Position numbers and translations under genes: made by a program
The notes under the pieces: model-generated
What the model saw: only the letters and a program-made list of their open reading frames with translations
The model's database searches: none
What the model was told of the DNA's origin: nothing
DNA from: Roseomonas sp.
GTDB taxonomy: Bacteria; Pseudomonadota; Alphaproteobacteria; Acetobacterales; Acetobacteraceae
DNA: 56,620 nt
Reading direction: 5' to 3'
Assembly: GCA_020249865.1 (NCBI GenBank)
Contig: JADCEV010000105.1
Coordinates: forward strand, 1 to 56,620
Shown here: piece by piece, positions 37,330 to 45,579 of the stretch
Position numbering within the stretch: position 1 is the stretch's first letter
Layout: each line of letters begins with the position of its first letter

Positions 37330-39044
37330 TGATCCGCGTAGCAATGGGTTTCCGCCCCGCCACCCGGATGGGTCACCGCGCCAAGATAGGCCGGGCCAAC
37401 AAGCTGCGCATATTTCCAAAGCACGCCGGAATTATAGTCGGTCTGGCGCGGCTTCCATTCGGCGCGGCGCTTGGCCAATTCCTCGTCGGAAAGCGCCACA
37501 TCAATCGTGCCCTTATCGGCATCAATGACGATCCTGTCGCCATCACGCAGCAGCGCAATCGGCCCGCCCACCGCGGCTTCCGGCCCGACATGGCCGATGC
37601 AGAAGCCGCGCGTCGCACCCGAAAAACGCCCATCGGTGATCAGCGCAACCTTATCCCCCATGCCCTGACCATAAATGGCGGAGGTGGTGGAGAGCATTTC
37701 CCGCATGCCAGGCCCACCCTTCGGGCCTTCATAACGCACGATGATGACATCGCCCGGCTTATAGGCGCGCATTTCGACGGCCTTGAAGGCATCTTCCTCA
37801 CAATCAAAGCAAAGGGCGGTGCCTTCAAAGCGCAGCTTTTCCATGCCGGCGATTTTCACAATCGCACCTTCCGGGGCCAAATTACCCTTTAGCGCGACCA
37901 CGCCACCAATCGGGCTGATCGGATCAGAACAGGGGCGCACCACATCCTGATCTTTCGGCACGATCACTTCGCGGTGATTTTCGCCAATGGTCTTGCCCGT
38001 GACGGTCATGCAATGACCCTTCACATAGCCGCCATCAATCAGCGCCTTGATGATGATGGGCACGCCACCGATGCGATGCACATCGGCCGCAACATAACGC
38101 CCGCCGGGCTTGAGGTCGGCGATATGCGGCGTCTTGCGCATGATCTCCGCCACATCTTGCAAGGTGAAGCGAATGCCCGCTTCGTGCGCCATGGCGGGCA
38201 GATGCAGCGCGGCATTGGTCGAACCACCGGTGGCACCGACAATGGCTGCGGCGTTATGCAAGGAATCGAGCGTCACGATATCGCGCGGGCGGATATTGCG
38301 GCGGATCAGTTCCACCACGGCGCGGCCTGATTCAATTGCCCAACGGTCGCGATCTTCATCCGGTGCCGGCGCGCCAGCCGAAAACGGCAGCGCAAGCCCG
38401 ATCATTTCCGAAACGCAGGCCATGGTATTGGCGGTGAACTGCCCGCCGCAAGCGCCCGCACCTGGGCAGGCATGGCGTTCCAGCTCATCCAATTCCTCGT
38501 CAGACATGCCGCCGGCAGCGTGCTTGCCCACCGCTTCAAACACATCCAGCACGGTGACATCGCGGCCATGATGCTTGCCCGGCATGATGGACCCCCCATA
38601 CATGAAGACGGAAGGCACATTCAGCCGGATCATGGACATCATGACGCCAGGGAGTGACTTGTCACAGCCCGCAATGCCGACCAGCGCATCATAGCAATGC
38701 CCGCGCATCGTGAGTTCGATGGAATCCGCGATGGTATCGCGCGACGCGAGTGAGGATTTCATGGATTGATGGCCCATCGCAATGCCATCGGTCACCGTGA
38801 TGGTGGTGAATTCGCGCGGCGTGGCGCCGGCTTCCTTCACGCCGATCTTGGCGGCCTGTGCCTGGCGCGACAGGGCGATATTGCAGGGTGCCGCTTCATT
38901 CCAGCAGGAAGCGACACCGACCAGCGGCTGCACGATTTCTTCCTGCGTCAGTCCCATGGCGTAGTAGTAGGAACGATGCGGCGCGCGTTCCGGCCCCATG
39001 GTGGTGTGCCGGCTCGGCAGCTTTGACTTGTCCCATTTCGTCAT
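37326..39044 (-). CDS. ilvD: Dihydroxy-acid dehydratase
   Basis: This 572-residue iron-sulfur enzyme makes the 2-keto acids of valine and isoleucine from dihydroxy acids. Candidate cluster ligands are Cys54 (APCNIALS), Cys127 (GIAGCDKSLPG) and Cys199 (CPGAGACGGQF). The C-terminal GRFSGATRGFCIGHVGPEAA is a family signature. The length is that of bacterial IlvD. It is followed by a four-base overlap with a small secreted protein gene. The start ATG at 39042-39044 has GGAGGAGACTG just upstream. Confidence 0.95.
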   Translation of the reverse strand: MTKWDKSKLPSRHTTMGPERAPHRSYYYAMGLTQEEIVQPLVGVASCWNEAAPCNIALSRQAQAAKIGVKEAGATPREFTTITVTDGIAMGHQSMKSSLASRDTIADSIELTMRGHCYDALVGIAGCDKSLPGVMMSMIRLNVPSVFMYGGSIMPGKHHGRDVTVLDVFEAVGKHAAGGMSDEELDELERHACPGAGACGGQFTANTMACVSEMIGLALPFSAGAPAPDEDRDRWAIESGRAVVELIRRNIRPRDIVTLDSLHNAAAIVGATGGSTNAALHLPAMAHEAGIRFTLQDVAEIMRKTPHIADLKPGGRYVAADVHRIGGVPIIIKALIDGGYVKGHCMTVTGKTIGENHREVIVPKDQDVVRPCSDPISPIGGVVALKGNLAPEGAIVKIAGMEKLRFEGTALCFDCEEDAFKAVEMRAYKPGDVIIVRYEGPKGGPGMREMLSTTSAIYGQGMGDKVALITDGRFSGATRGFCIGHVGPEAAVGGPIALLRDGDRIVIDADKGTIDVALSDEELAKRRAEWKPRQTDYNSGVLWKYAQLVGPAYLGAVTHPGGGAETHCYADQ

Positions 39045-39078
39045 CGTCAGTCTCCTCCTGCAAAATTGACCTATGCCA

Positions 39079-39267
39079 TCATCCGATGGCGTATAAAAAA
39101 CCCACAGCGACCGCGAGCCCGATCAGGGCCGCGATGAATTGCGCCACCGCGCGGCTGAGCGGCGCCCCGCCAAGATTAAGGCGCGTCAAACCATTCGTCA
39201 GCAGCACCGTCACGCCCACAAAAAGCGTGATAGCGGCGAATAGCTTGAACGTGCCCCCTTCAAACAT
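39079..39267 (-). CDS. Small two-TM membrane protein
   Basis: This 62-residue protein has two hydrophobic helices (about residues 8-25 and 40-60) joined by a short polar loop (TRLNLGGAPLSR). It begins a few bases after the valS stop on the same strand, so it is probably co-transcribed with valS. I do not recognise a family; the composition and compact size are typical of small inner-membrane proteins. It is supported by its reading-frame composition and the tight spacing only. Confidence 0.6.
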   Translation of the reverse strand: MFEGGTFKLFAAITLFVGVTVLLTNGLTRLNLGGAPLSRAVAQFIAALIGLAVAVGFLYAIG

Positions 39268-39270
39268 GCG

Positions 39271-41970
39271 CTAATCCGCAATCCGTGCCAGCGCCGCATC
39301 AAGCCGCGCGATTTCCGCCTGCCAGGAAGCCAGTCTTTCGCGGTTTTCTTCCACGATTTCCACCGGCGCGCGAGAGATAAAAGCCTCACTCCCAAGCTTG
39401 GCTTCAACCTTCTGTACTTCGCCTTCAACGCGCGTCCGTTCCTTCGCAAGGCGGGCGCGTTCGGCGGCGAAGTCAATCACATCCGCCAAGGGCAGCATCA
39501 GCGTGGTTTCATCAAGCACGGCCTGCACCACGCCCTTTGGCGGGTCGCCACTCAGCGCGCGAATCTCGCTGGCGCGCCCCAGACGACGGATGGCATCCGC
39601 CCAACGTTCGGCGCGCGCCAGGCTTTCGGGCCGGGCGCCGGCCATCAGCAGCGGCACGGTGATGGAAGGCGCGACATTCATCTCAGAACGTACGGTGCGC
39701 ATTTCAGAGATCAACCGCACCACCCAATCCAATTCCGCGCGCGCCTCTGCGGCATCAGCCACCGCCATGGCTTCCGGCCAAGCAGTGCGGATCAGGCTCC
39801 CCTCAGCGCCATAGCCCATGCGGTGCCACAACTCCTCCGTGATGAAGGGCATCACCGGGTGCAGCATACGGAGAATCACGCCGAGCACATGCGCCGCAAC
39901 CGCCTTCACCTCGTTCTTGTCGGCACCATCCGGGCCATTCAGCATGGGCTTGGCGAATTCCAGGAACCAATCGCAGAAATCATTCCAGGCGAAGCGATAA
40001 CAAGCCTTGGTGTAATCATCGAAGCGGAAGCCTTCAAGCGCGGCATTCGCTTCGGCCAGCGCCGCATTGGTCGCATCCAAAATCCAGCGCGAAAGCGGCA
40101 ACTTCGCCGAGGCCGGATCAAACCCTGCCCCAGGCGCAATACCGTTCATCTCGCAAAACCGCGCCGCATTCCAGATTTTCGTGGCGAAGGATCGGTAGCT
40201 TTCCACTCGCTGCCGGCCGAGCTTGATATCGCGCCCCGGTGCCGCCAGCGCACACAGCGTAAAGCGCAGCGCATCCGCGCCATAGGCGTCCACCAATTCC
40301 AGCGGGTCCATCACATTGCCGCGCGATTTGGACATTTTCTGCCCCTTTTCATCGCGCACCAGGCCATGGATGCAAACCGTCTTGAAGGGCACTTCCCCCA
40401 TGAAATGAATGCCCATCATCATCATCCGGGCGACCCAGAAGAAGATGATATCCCAGCCCGTCACCAGCACATCGCCCGGATAATATTTCGCCAGCTCAGG
40501 CGTTTTTTCCGGCCAGCCAATGGTGGAAAAGGGCCATAGCGCGCTGGAAAACCAGGTATCCAGCACATCTTCATCACGCGTCAGCGCGACCGCTGCGCCG
40601 TATTTCGCGCGCGCCGCCGCATGGGCCTCTTCTTCCGTATGCGCGACAAACACCTCACCATCCGGCGCATACCAGGCTGGGATCTGGTGGCCCCACCAAA
40701 GCTGGCGGGAAATGCACCAGGGCTGGATGTCGCGCATCCAGGCGAAGAACATGTTTTCGAATTGCTTGGGCGAGAACACGGTCTGGCCGGATTCCACCGC
40801 ATGAATGGCCGGCCCCGCGAGTGTCTTCGCATCCACATACCATTGCAGCGTGAGCCGCGGTTCAATCGGCACGCCGGACCGATCCCCATGCGGTACCATA
40901 TGCGTGTGCGGTTCAATTTTCTCGACCAGTTCTAGCTCTTCCAACCGCGCGACAATCGCCTTGCGTGCCGCGAAGCGGTCCTGCCCCGCCAGCCCGCGCA
41001 CAAAATCATGATCCGCAATGCCATCAGCGGCGGCGAAATGCGTGCTGATTTCATCCAGCATCACGCGCCCTTCGGCATCCAACACGGATGGCATGGGCAG
41101 ATCATGGCGCCGCCCGACCTCAAAATCATTGAAGTCATGGGCGGGCGTGATCTTCACCGCGCCCGATCCTTTTTCGGGATCGGAATACTCATCTGCCACC
41201 ACCGGAATGGCGCGGCCCAAAAGCGGCAGGATGACACGCTTGCCGACCAAATCCTTGAAGCGCGCATCATCGGGATGCACGGCAACGGCCGTATCGCCCA
41301 GCATGGTTTCCGGGCGCGTCGTGGCCACCACCAAAAACTGCCCCGGCGCGCCTTCCACCGGGTAGCGCAAATGCCAAAGGCTGCCCTTCACTTCCTTGCT
41401 TTCGACTTCCAGATCGGAAATCGCGGTCAGGAATTTCGGATCCCAATTCACGAGGCGCCGGTCGCGATAGATCAGGCCCTGGCGGTGCAGCGTGACGAAT
41501 ACTTCGCGTACCGCGGCTGAAAGCCCCTCATCCATCGTGAAGCGTTCGCGCGGCCAATCGAGCGAAGCGCCAAGCCGGCGCAATTGCCGCGTGATGGTGC
41601 CGCCCGATTCTGCCTTCCATTCCCAAACGCGCTTCAGGAATGCCTCGCGCCCCATGGTGCGGCGGTCCGGCTGCTTCTGTTCGGCCAGCAGGCGTTCCAC
41701 CACCATTTGCGTCGCAATGCCGGCATGGTCGGTGCCGGGTTGCCACAGCGCATCGCGCCCCTGCATGCGCCGCCAGCGGATCAGCACATCCTGCAAGGTA
41801 TTATCCAGCGCATGGCCGATATGCAGGCTGCCGGTCACATTCGGCGGCGGGATCATGATGGTGAAGGGGCGCTTTGGGCTTTCCGGATGGGCGGAAAAAG
41901 CGCCTGCAGCCTCCCAGCCTGCATAGAGGCGGGGTTCAATCGCGGCGGGGTCGAAAACCTTATCGAGCAT
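39271..41970 (-). CDS. valS: Valyl-tRNA synthetase
   Basis: This 899-residue class I synthetase charges tRNA-Val. The HIGH motif is at residues 50-53 in NVTGSLHIGHALDN, and KMSKS is at 545-549. The editing domain lies between them, and the C-terminal ~65 residues form the valyl-specific coiled-coil arm (ERTRVEGEVQKVEAKLGSEA). The length fits bacterial ValS. GGGAAGGGAAG lies just upstream of the ATG. Confidence 0.96.
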   Translation of the reverse strand: MLDKVFDPAAIEPRLYAGWEAAGAFSAHPESPKRPFTIMIPPPNVTGSLHIGHALDNTLQDVLIRWRRMQGRDALWQPGTDHAGIATQMVVERLLAEQKQPDRRTMGREAFLKRVWEWKAESGGTITRQLRRLGASLDWPRERFTMDEGLSAAVREVFVTLHRQGLIYRDRRLVNWDPKFLTAISDLEVESKEVKGSLWHLRYPVEGAPGQFLVVATTRPETMLGDTAVAVHPDDARFKDLVGKRVILPLLGRAIPVVADEYSDPEKGSGAVKITPAHDFNDFEVGRRHDLPMPSVLDAEGRVMLDEISTHFAAADGIADHDFVRGLAGQDRFAARKAIVARLEELELVEKIEPHTHMVPHGDRSGVPIEPRLTLQWYVDAKTLAGPAIHAVESGQTVFSPKQFENMFFAWMRDIQPWCISRQLWWGHQIPAWYAPDGEVFVAHTEEEAHAAARAKYGAAVALTRDEDVLDTWFSSALWPFSTIGWPEKTPELAKYYPGDVLVTGWDIIFFWVARMMMMGIHFMGEVPFKTVCIHGLVRDEKGQKMSKSRGNVMDPLELVDAYGADALRFTLCALAAPGRDIKLGRQRVESYRSFATKIWNAARFCEMNGIAPGAGFDPASAKLPLSRWILDATNAALAEANAALEGFRFDDYTKACYRFAWNDFCDWFLEFAKPMLNGPDGADKNEVKAVAAHVLGVILRMLHPVMPFITEELWHRMGYGAEGSLIRTAWPEAMAVADAAEARAELDWVVRLISEMRTVRSEMNVAPSITVPLLMAGARPESLARAERWADAIRRLGRASEIRALSGDPPKGVVQAVLDETTLMLPLADVIDFAAERARLAKERTRVEGEVQKVEAKLGSEAFISRAPVEIVEENRERLASWQAEIARLDAALARIAD

Positions 41971-42255
41971 GGCGCTTCCCTTCCCCGCCCCAGGGCGTTA
42001 CGTCAAGGGCAAGCGCGTGTCCCGGTCCATAACGCGCTGCAAAACATCACTGTGGGCACCATCACGCGCCTTCATCAGCCGCGCCTGGCACGTTGAGCTG
42101 GGCGTGCCGGACGTGGCGGAACCCTCCCCCAGCGCTTCGGGCGCCTTGGGCAGGCGGCCGGCGGCAGAGGAATTCGGCAGTTTCCGCAAGGCACAAATGG
42201 CGCTTTGGGGGCGCGTTGTGCGGGAAACAATATCCGTTCGGAATAATACGCCCGA

Positions 42256-42828
42256 TCACGGCACAGCGCGATTGACGACCCTTTCGATTTCGGCGCGCAC
42301 CAGGCGTTCCACCAAAGGCGGCAGATGGGTATCCAGCCAATCCTTCAGGATCGGGCGGATTTCTTCGCGCACTACGTCTTCAATGCTCGGCCCGCTACGA
42401 TAGACCTGCGACCCGCGCTCGGAGCTCACGGCGCGCAGCAAAGATCCAACCGATGCTGCAGCGGCGGCAGCGGCGGCCGGGGTGATGAGGCCGGAAGAAG
42501 GATCATCCGCACCGGCGCGTTGGGATGATTCGGTCTTGGTGGGCGGCGTCACGAGCATATCCGAGGTCAATTCAAACGGCTCCGGGCCGGACCGCGCAAC
42601 GGGTGGCGGTGGCGTGATCGGCGGGGGTGCGAATTCGGGCGCAGGCGCCCTGGGCGGTGGTGGCGCCTCAGGCGCCTCAGCGGCCAATGCGTCCTGCGCG
42701 GCAGGTTCCGCCACGTCCGTCGCCTGGGCCGTTGCCTCATCCTCATTCAGGATGCGGCGAATGGACGCCAGGATATCATCCATGGATTGATCCTGCCCCC
42801 CGGCGGGGGACGGGGCGGTACCGCTCAT
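42256..42828 (-). CDS. popZ: PopZ-like polar organizing protein (DUF2497)
   Basis: This 190-residue protein has the PopZ layout. An N-terminal helix, SMDDILASIRRILNEDE, binds client proteins. A Pro/Ala/Glu-rich disordered linker covers about residues 35-100. C-terminal oligomerising helices follow (SIEDVVREEIRPILKDWLD and the next LVERLVRAEIERVV). PopZ forms the polar matrix that anchors ParB/centromeres in alphaproteobacteria. Its start overlaps the stop of the TolC-like gene by four bases. The next 285 bp, up to valS, contain nothing I can call except a weak 63-codon TTG frame. Confidence 0.88.
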   Translation of the reverse strand: MSGTAPSPAGGQDQSMDDILASIRRILNEDEATAQATDVAEPAAQDALAAEAPEAPPPPRAPAPEFAPPPITPPPPVARSGPEPFELTSDMLVTPPTKTESSQRAGADDPSSGLITPAAAAAAAASVGSLLRAVSSERGSQVYRSGPSIEDVVREEIRPILKDWLDTHLPPLVERLVRAEIERVVNRAVP

Positions 42829-44279
42829 GGTCTTCCTCTCGAAGGCGCCTGGGGCGCCGTGGCGGCAGTGGCAGCGGCGGGACGTGCCGCGACATCACTA
42901 TAATCCCCAGTTCCAACCCAAAGGTTACGAACCGCCTGATGATAGGCTTTCGGGTCATAAAGCTGAACGGGCAGGCCAAGATCCTGCGCAGTCAAGCGGC
43001 CAATGGTGGCTGTCAGGGAATAGGATGCATTGACCAGAGTGGCCAGCGCCTGGACCAGGCTGACGCGGGCATTCAGCAATTCCTGTTCGGCGTTCAGCAC
43101 ATCAAGCGTGGTACGGCTGCCAACTACGGCTTCGCGCTGCACGCCATCAAGCGCGATTTCCTGGGCCCTGATCTGGGCGCGCACGCTTTCCACCTGGGCG
43201 CGCGCGGTGCGCAAAGTTTCCCAGGCTTGTGCCGCCTGTTGCCCGGCAAGGCGCCTTGCATCTTCCACCAATTGGCGCTGCTGCTGCGCCTGCTGGCGCG
43301 CCTGGCGCACGGCGGCGTGTTCCGCACCCCCCTGATAGAGCGGCACGGAAAGATTGGCGGTGACTTGAGAGCCCGTTTGTCTTGTACCGCGGGTCGTATT
43401 GTTATCCAGCCGGAAGGTCTGGCCCTGTACGCCGATGGTCGGCAGCAATGCGCCGAATTGCAGGTCAATATTTTCAATGGCCGCCGCTTCATCGAACATG
43501 GCGGCGATGACGGTCGGGTTATTCGTGCTGGCCTTTTGCACCGCTTCCTGCGCGGAACGCACAGGTGGGATCAGCGGTTGTGGGGGCGAAACCCTATTGG
43601 GTGCCATGCCGATCAGGCGCTGGAATACCGCACGGGAGGATTCCCGATTGCCCTCTGCCTGTTCCAGGGCGGCGCGGGCACCAGCCAAGCGCGATTCCGC
43701 CTGCGCGACATCAGTGCGGGTGATTTCACCCACCCGGAAGCGCTCATTCGTGGCCTGCAATTGCCGTGTCAGCACCTGAACATTGTTCGTATTCAGGCGG
43801 ACAACTTCCGAATCGCGAATGACCGCGACGTAAGAAGCAACGGAATCCAGCAAGACCTGCTGTTCGGTCGCGATCAGGCGGGAACGCTGCGCGTAAATCT
43901 GATTCTCCGCCCGCCTTGTGCCCGCCACGGTCCGGCCGCCGCGATAAATGGGCTGCGTAATGGCGCCAGTCAGATTGCCTGTGCTGCGATCAATATCCGT
44001 AAAGCGCGAATAGGGACCCGTCGCGCCATCCACGCGCGAGCGTGCTGTGGCATCCGTATAGCCGCCAGCGCCTGAGAAGGTGACACTCGGCCGCCAGCCG
44101 GCCAGGGCCTGGGGCAGGTTTTCATCAACCGCGCGAAGCTGCGCCCGGGCGGCCAGCAGCGCAGGATTATTGGCGTAAGCGGCCGCCAGGGCTTCCTGAA
44201 GGGTTTGCGCACCAGCCGAGGCAAGCGGCGCCACGGCCAGCGTTGCGGACAGGAAAAGCGTTGCGCGAAAACTCTTCAT
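42825..44279 (-). CDS. tolC: TolC family outer-membrane efflux protein
   Basis: From the ATG at 44277-44279 the protein has 484 residues with a signal peptide (KSFRATLFLSATLAVAPLAS). The two TolC repeats are rich in long helices (ANNPALLAARAQLRAVDENL at the start; the second begins near ASTNNPTVIAAMFDEAAA). TolC proteins form the outer-membrane tunnel of type I secretion and RND efflux systems. No partner pump is adjacent. A TTG at 44288 is an alternative start, but GGGGG is better spaced from the ATG. The C-terminal tail is Ala/Pro-rich. The gene lies between a Pcm-like gene and popZ, an order I recall from other alphaproteobacteria. Confidence 0.92.
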   Translation of the reverse strand: MKSFRATLFLSATLAVAPLASAGAQTLQEALAAAYANNPALLAARAQLRAVDENLPQALAGWRPSVTFSGAGGYTDATARSRVDGATGPYSRFTDIDRSTGNLTGAITQPIYRGGRTVAGTRRAENQIYAQRSRLIATEQQVLLDSVASYVAVIRDSEVVRLNTNNVQVLTRQLQATNERFRVGEITRTDVAQAESRLAGARAALEQAEGNRESSRAVFQRLIGMAPNRVSPPQPLIPPVRSAQEAVQKASTNNPTVIAAMFDEAAAIENIDLQFGALLPTIGVQGQTFRLDNNTTRGTRQTGSQVTANLSVPLYQGGAEHAAVRQARQQAQQQRQLVEDARRLAGQQAAQAWETLRTARAQVESVRAQIRAQEIALDGVQREAVVGSRTTLDVLNAEQELLNARVSLVQALATLVNASYSLTATIGRLTAQDLGLPVQLYDPKAYHQAVRNLWVGTGDYSDVAARPAAATAATAPQAPSRGRP

Positions 44280-44414
44280 CAAGTGCAACCCCCAAACCCC
44301 GGATTTAGCTCCAGGGTAACCCCCACCCCGAAACTACCAGGAGGGCCTTGACGCAAAGCTACAGCATGCGCGGGCGGTTGCGCCAGCCCAAGATTCAACA
44401 CAACCGGAGCGCGC

Positions 44415-45071
44415 CTAAAATGCGAAGCTGGGCGTTGGCTGAAAGGCAGGCAGCGGCGCGGCATGGGCCTCAAAAGCGGTGCGCGGCGTGAAGCTGCCGG
44501 CAATATGGCGCACCAAAATGGCCCGCGCCGGCGGCCCGCCGGTGGTAACCAGCGCCACCAGCCGCCCGCCTTCCGCCAGCAGGGTTTCGATCGGCCGCGG
44601 AATGGCGGGCACACCGCCTTCGATCACAATCACGTCAAAGGGGCCAAGGCCGGGCGGCGGATGGGCGGGGTCTTCGCGCATTAGCCGGACCGCGGCTTCC
44701 AATTGGCACTGGGCCAGGCCTTGTTGCGCCAGGGCGAGCAGCGCCGCATCATTTTCGAGCGCGGTGACATTGGCCCCCATGGACGCCAGAACCGCCGCGC
44801 CATAGCCGCAGCCCGCCCCAAGCAACAGCGTGCGGTCCCCACGGCGGAGCTCCGCCAATTGGAAAAGCCGCGCCATGACCATGGGCTGCATCAGCGCCCG
44901 CCCACCCGGCAGCGGCACATCCGCATCCGCATAGGCGCGCGGCGTGAGGTTGGCGGGGACAAACGCCTCTCGCGGCAGGTCACCAAAGGCCGAGAGGATG
45001 CGGGGATCCTGCACCTGGTTTGGCCGCAACTGCCCATCCACCATGAATCGTCTGACGCGCGCGAAATCCAT
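44415..45071 (-). CDS. Protein-L-isoaspartate O-methyltransferase-like protein
   Basis: This 218-residue Rossmann methyltransferase begins MVDGQLRPNQVQDPRILSAF, the PCMT-family N-terminus, and has a SAM-binding motif I LLLGAGCGYGAAVLA near residues 83-97. The usual substrate-binding and catalytic parts are conserved in outline, but the motif I sequence departs from the canonical VLEIGTGSGYQ. It may act on proteins or on another carboxylate. The gene is upstream of the TolC-like gene on the same strand. Confidence 0.85.
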   Translation of the reverse strand: MDFARVRRFMVDGQLRPNQVQDPRILSAFGDLPREAFVPANLTPRAYADADVPLPGGRALMQPMVMARLFQLAELRRGDRTLLLGAGCGYGAAVLASMGANVTALENDAALLALAQQGLAQCQLEAAVRLMREDPAHPPPGLGPFDVIVIEGGVPAIPRPIETLLAEGGRLVALVTTGGPPARAILVRHIAGSFTPRTAFEAHAAPLPAFQPTPSFAF

Positions 45072-45139
45072 ATCGCCCTTCCTTCAAGCCTTGTTGCACC
45101 CCTTATAGGTCCGCGGGCGCCGCCCCGCCAAGGTGGCGC

Positions 45140-45168
45140 TTGACCCGGAAGGGACGCGGCCCGATACA
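45140..45168 (+). promoter_or_regulatory. Sigma-70-type promoter of tRNA-Cys
   Basis: TTGACC (45140-45145) and GATACA (45163-45168) are separated by 17 bp. Transcription would start about 10 bp before the first base of the tRNA, as is usual for tRNA genes. Confidence 0.6.
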
Positions 45169-45178
45169 GGCGCCGAGG

Positions 45179-45252
45179 GGTCCGGTGGCCGAGTGGTCAG
45201 GCAAGGGTCTGCAAAACCCTCTACAGCGGTTCGATTCCGCTCCGGACCTCCA
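45179..45252 (+). tRNA. tRNA-Cys(GCA)
   Basis: A 74-nt cloverleaf can be drawn. The acceptor stem GGTCCGG pairs with CCGGACC, the anticodon stem AGGGT/ACCCT encloses the loop CTGCAAA with anticodon GCA, the T stem AGCGG/CCGCT encloses TTCGATT, and the 3' end TCCA supplies an encoded CCA. Confidence 0.95.
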
Positions 45253-45280
45253 AGGCGCGCTTTAGTGAAGCTGCAGGGCT

Positions 45281-45308
45281 TTGACATAAGGCGCGGCGCT
45301 GCTATTAG
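45281..45308 (+). promoter_or_regulatory. Sigma-70-type promoter of tRNA-Asn
   Basis: A perfect TTGACA (45281-45286) and TATTAG (45303-45308) are separated by 16 bp, about 16 bp before the tRNA-Asn gene. The two tRNA genes thus appear to be transcribed separately. Confidence 0.65.
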
Positions 45309-45324
45309 GCCCGCCGGCTCCTGT

Positions 45325-45400
45325 TCCCCGATAGCTCAGCTGGTAGAGCGCGGGACTGTTAATCCCTAGGTCGTTGGTTCGAGTCCAACTCGGGGAGCCA
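45325..45400 (+). tRNA. tRNA-Asn(GTT), integration site of a mobile element
   Basis: This 76-nt tRNA has acceptor stem TCCCCGA/TCGGGGA, D arm GCTCAGCTGGTAGAGC, anticodon loop CTGTTAA with anticodon GTT, T arm GTTGG/CCAAC, and an encoded GCCA end. Its last 17 bases plus GA recur at 53281-53299, so the gene is the attachment site of the element to its right and is restored by the element's left end. Confidence 0.96.
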
Positions 45401-45402
45401 GA
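45384..45402. repeat. attL: 19-bp direct repeat at the tRNA-Asn 3' end
   Basis: TCCAACTCGGGGAGCCAGA occurs here, in the T arm and acceptor of tRNA-Asn, and again at 53281-53299. The identity block is 19 bp and the flanking bases differ on both sides, which defines the likely crossover core. Confidence 0.9.
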
Positions 45403-45539
45403 TAGCCTTCCAAGGCATGTCACCCAAGGGCGCGAGGCGCCCTTTTTTCTTGTCTAAACCCCTGAAAAGGCTTGGAAAGTCTCAATGTGCGCCACGTTGC
45501 GCCATTTTGACATTGCAGGGGCTTGGTGTGGGGAGTAGT

Positions 45540-45562
45540 GTGGGGAAGCTGATCTTCCCCAC
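45540..45562. promoter_or_regulatory. GTGGGGAAG inverted pair upstream of the integrase
   Basis: GTGGGGAAG (45540-45548) and CTTCCCCAC (45554-45562) form a perfect inverted repeat around CTGAT. A related GTGGGGAGT lies at 45528-45536. The same motif recurs by the other end of the element, so these are candidate arm-type integrase sites, or an operator controlling int. Confidence 0.5.
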
Positions 45563-45579
45563 AATCGCGAGGCCCCGCC

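Noticed and set aside
41971-42255. A 63-codon TTG frame (41998-42189, minus) between popZ and valS
   Set aside because: No ribosome-binding site and no recognisable similarity; the gap is probably only the valS promoter region.
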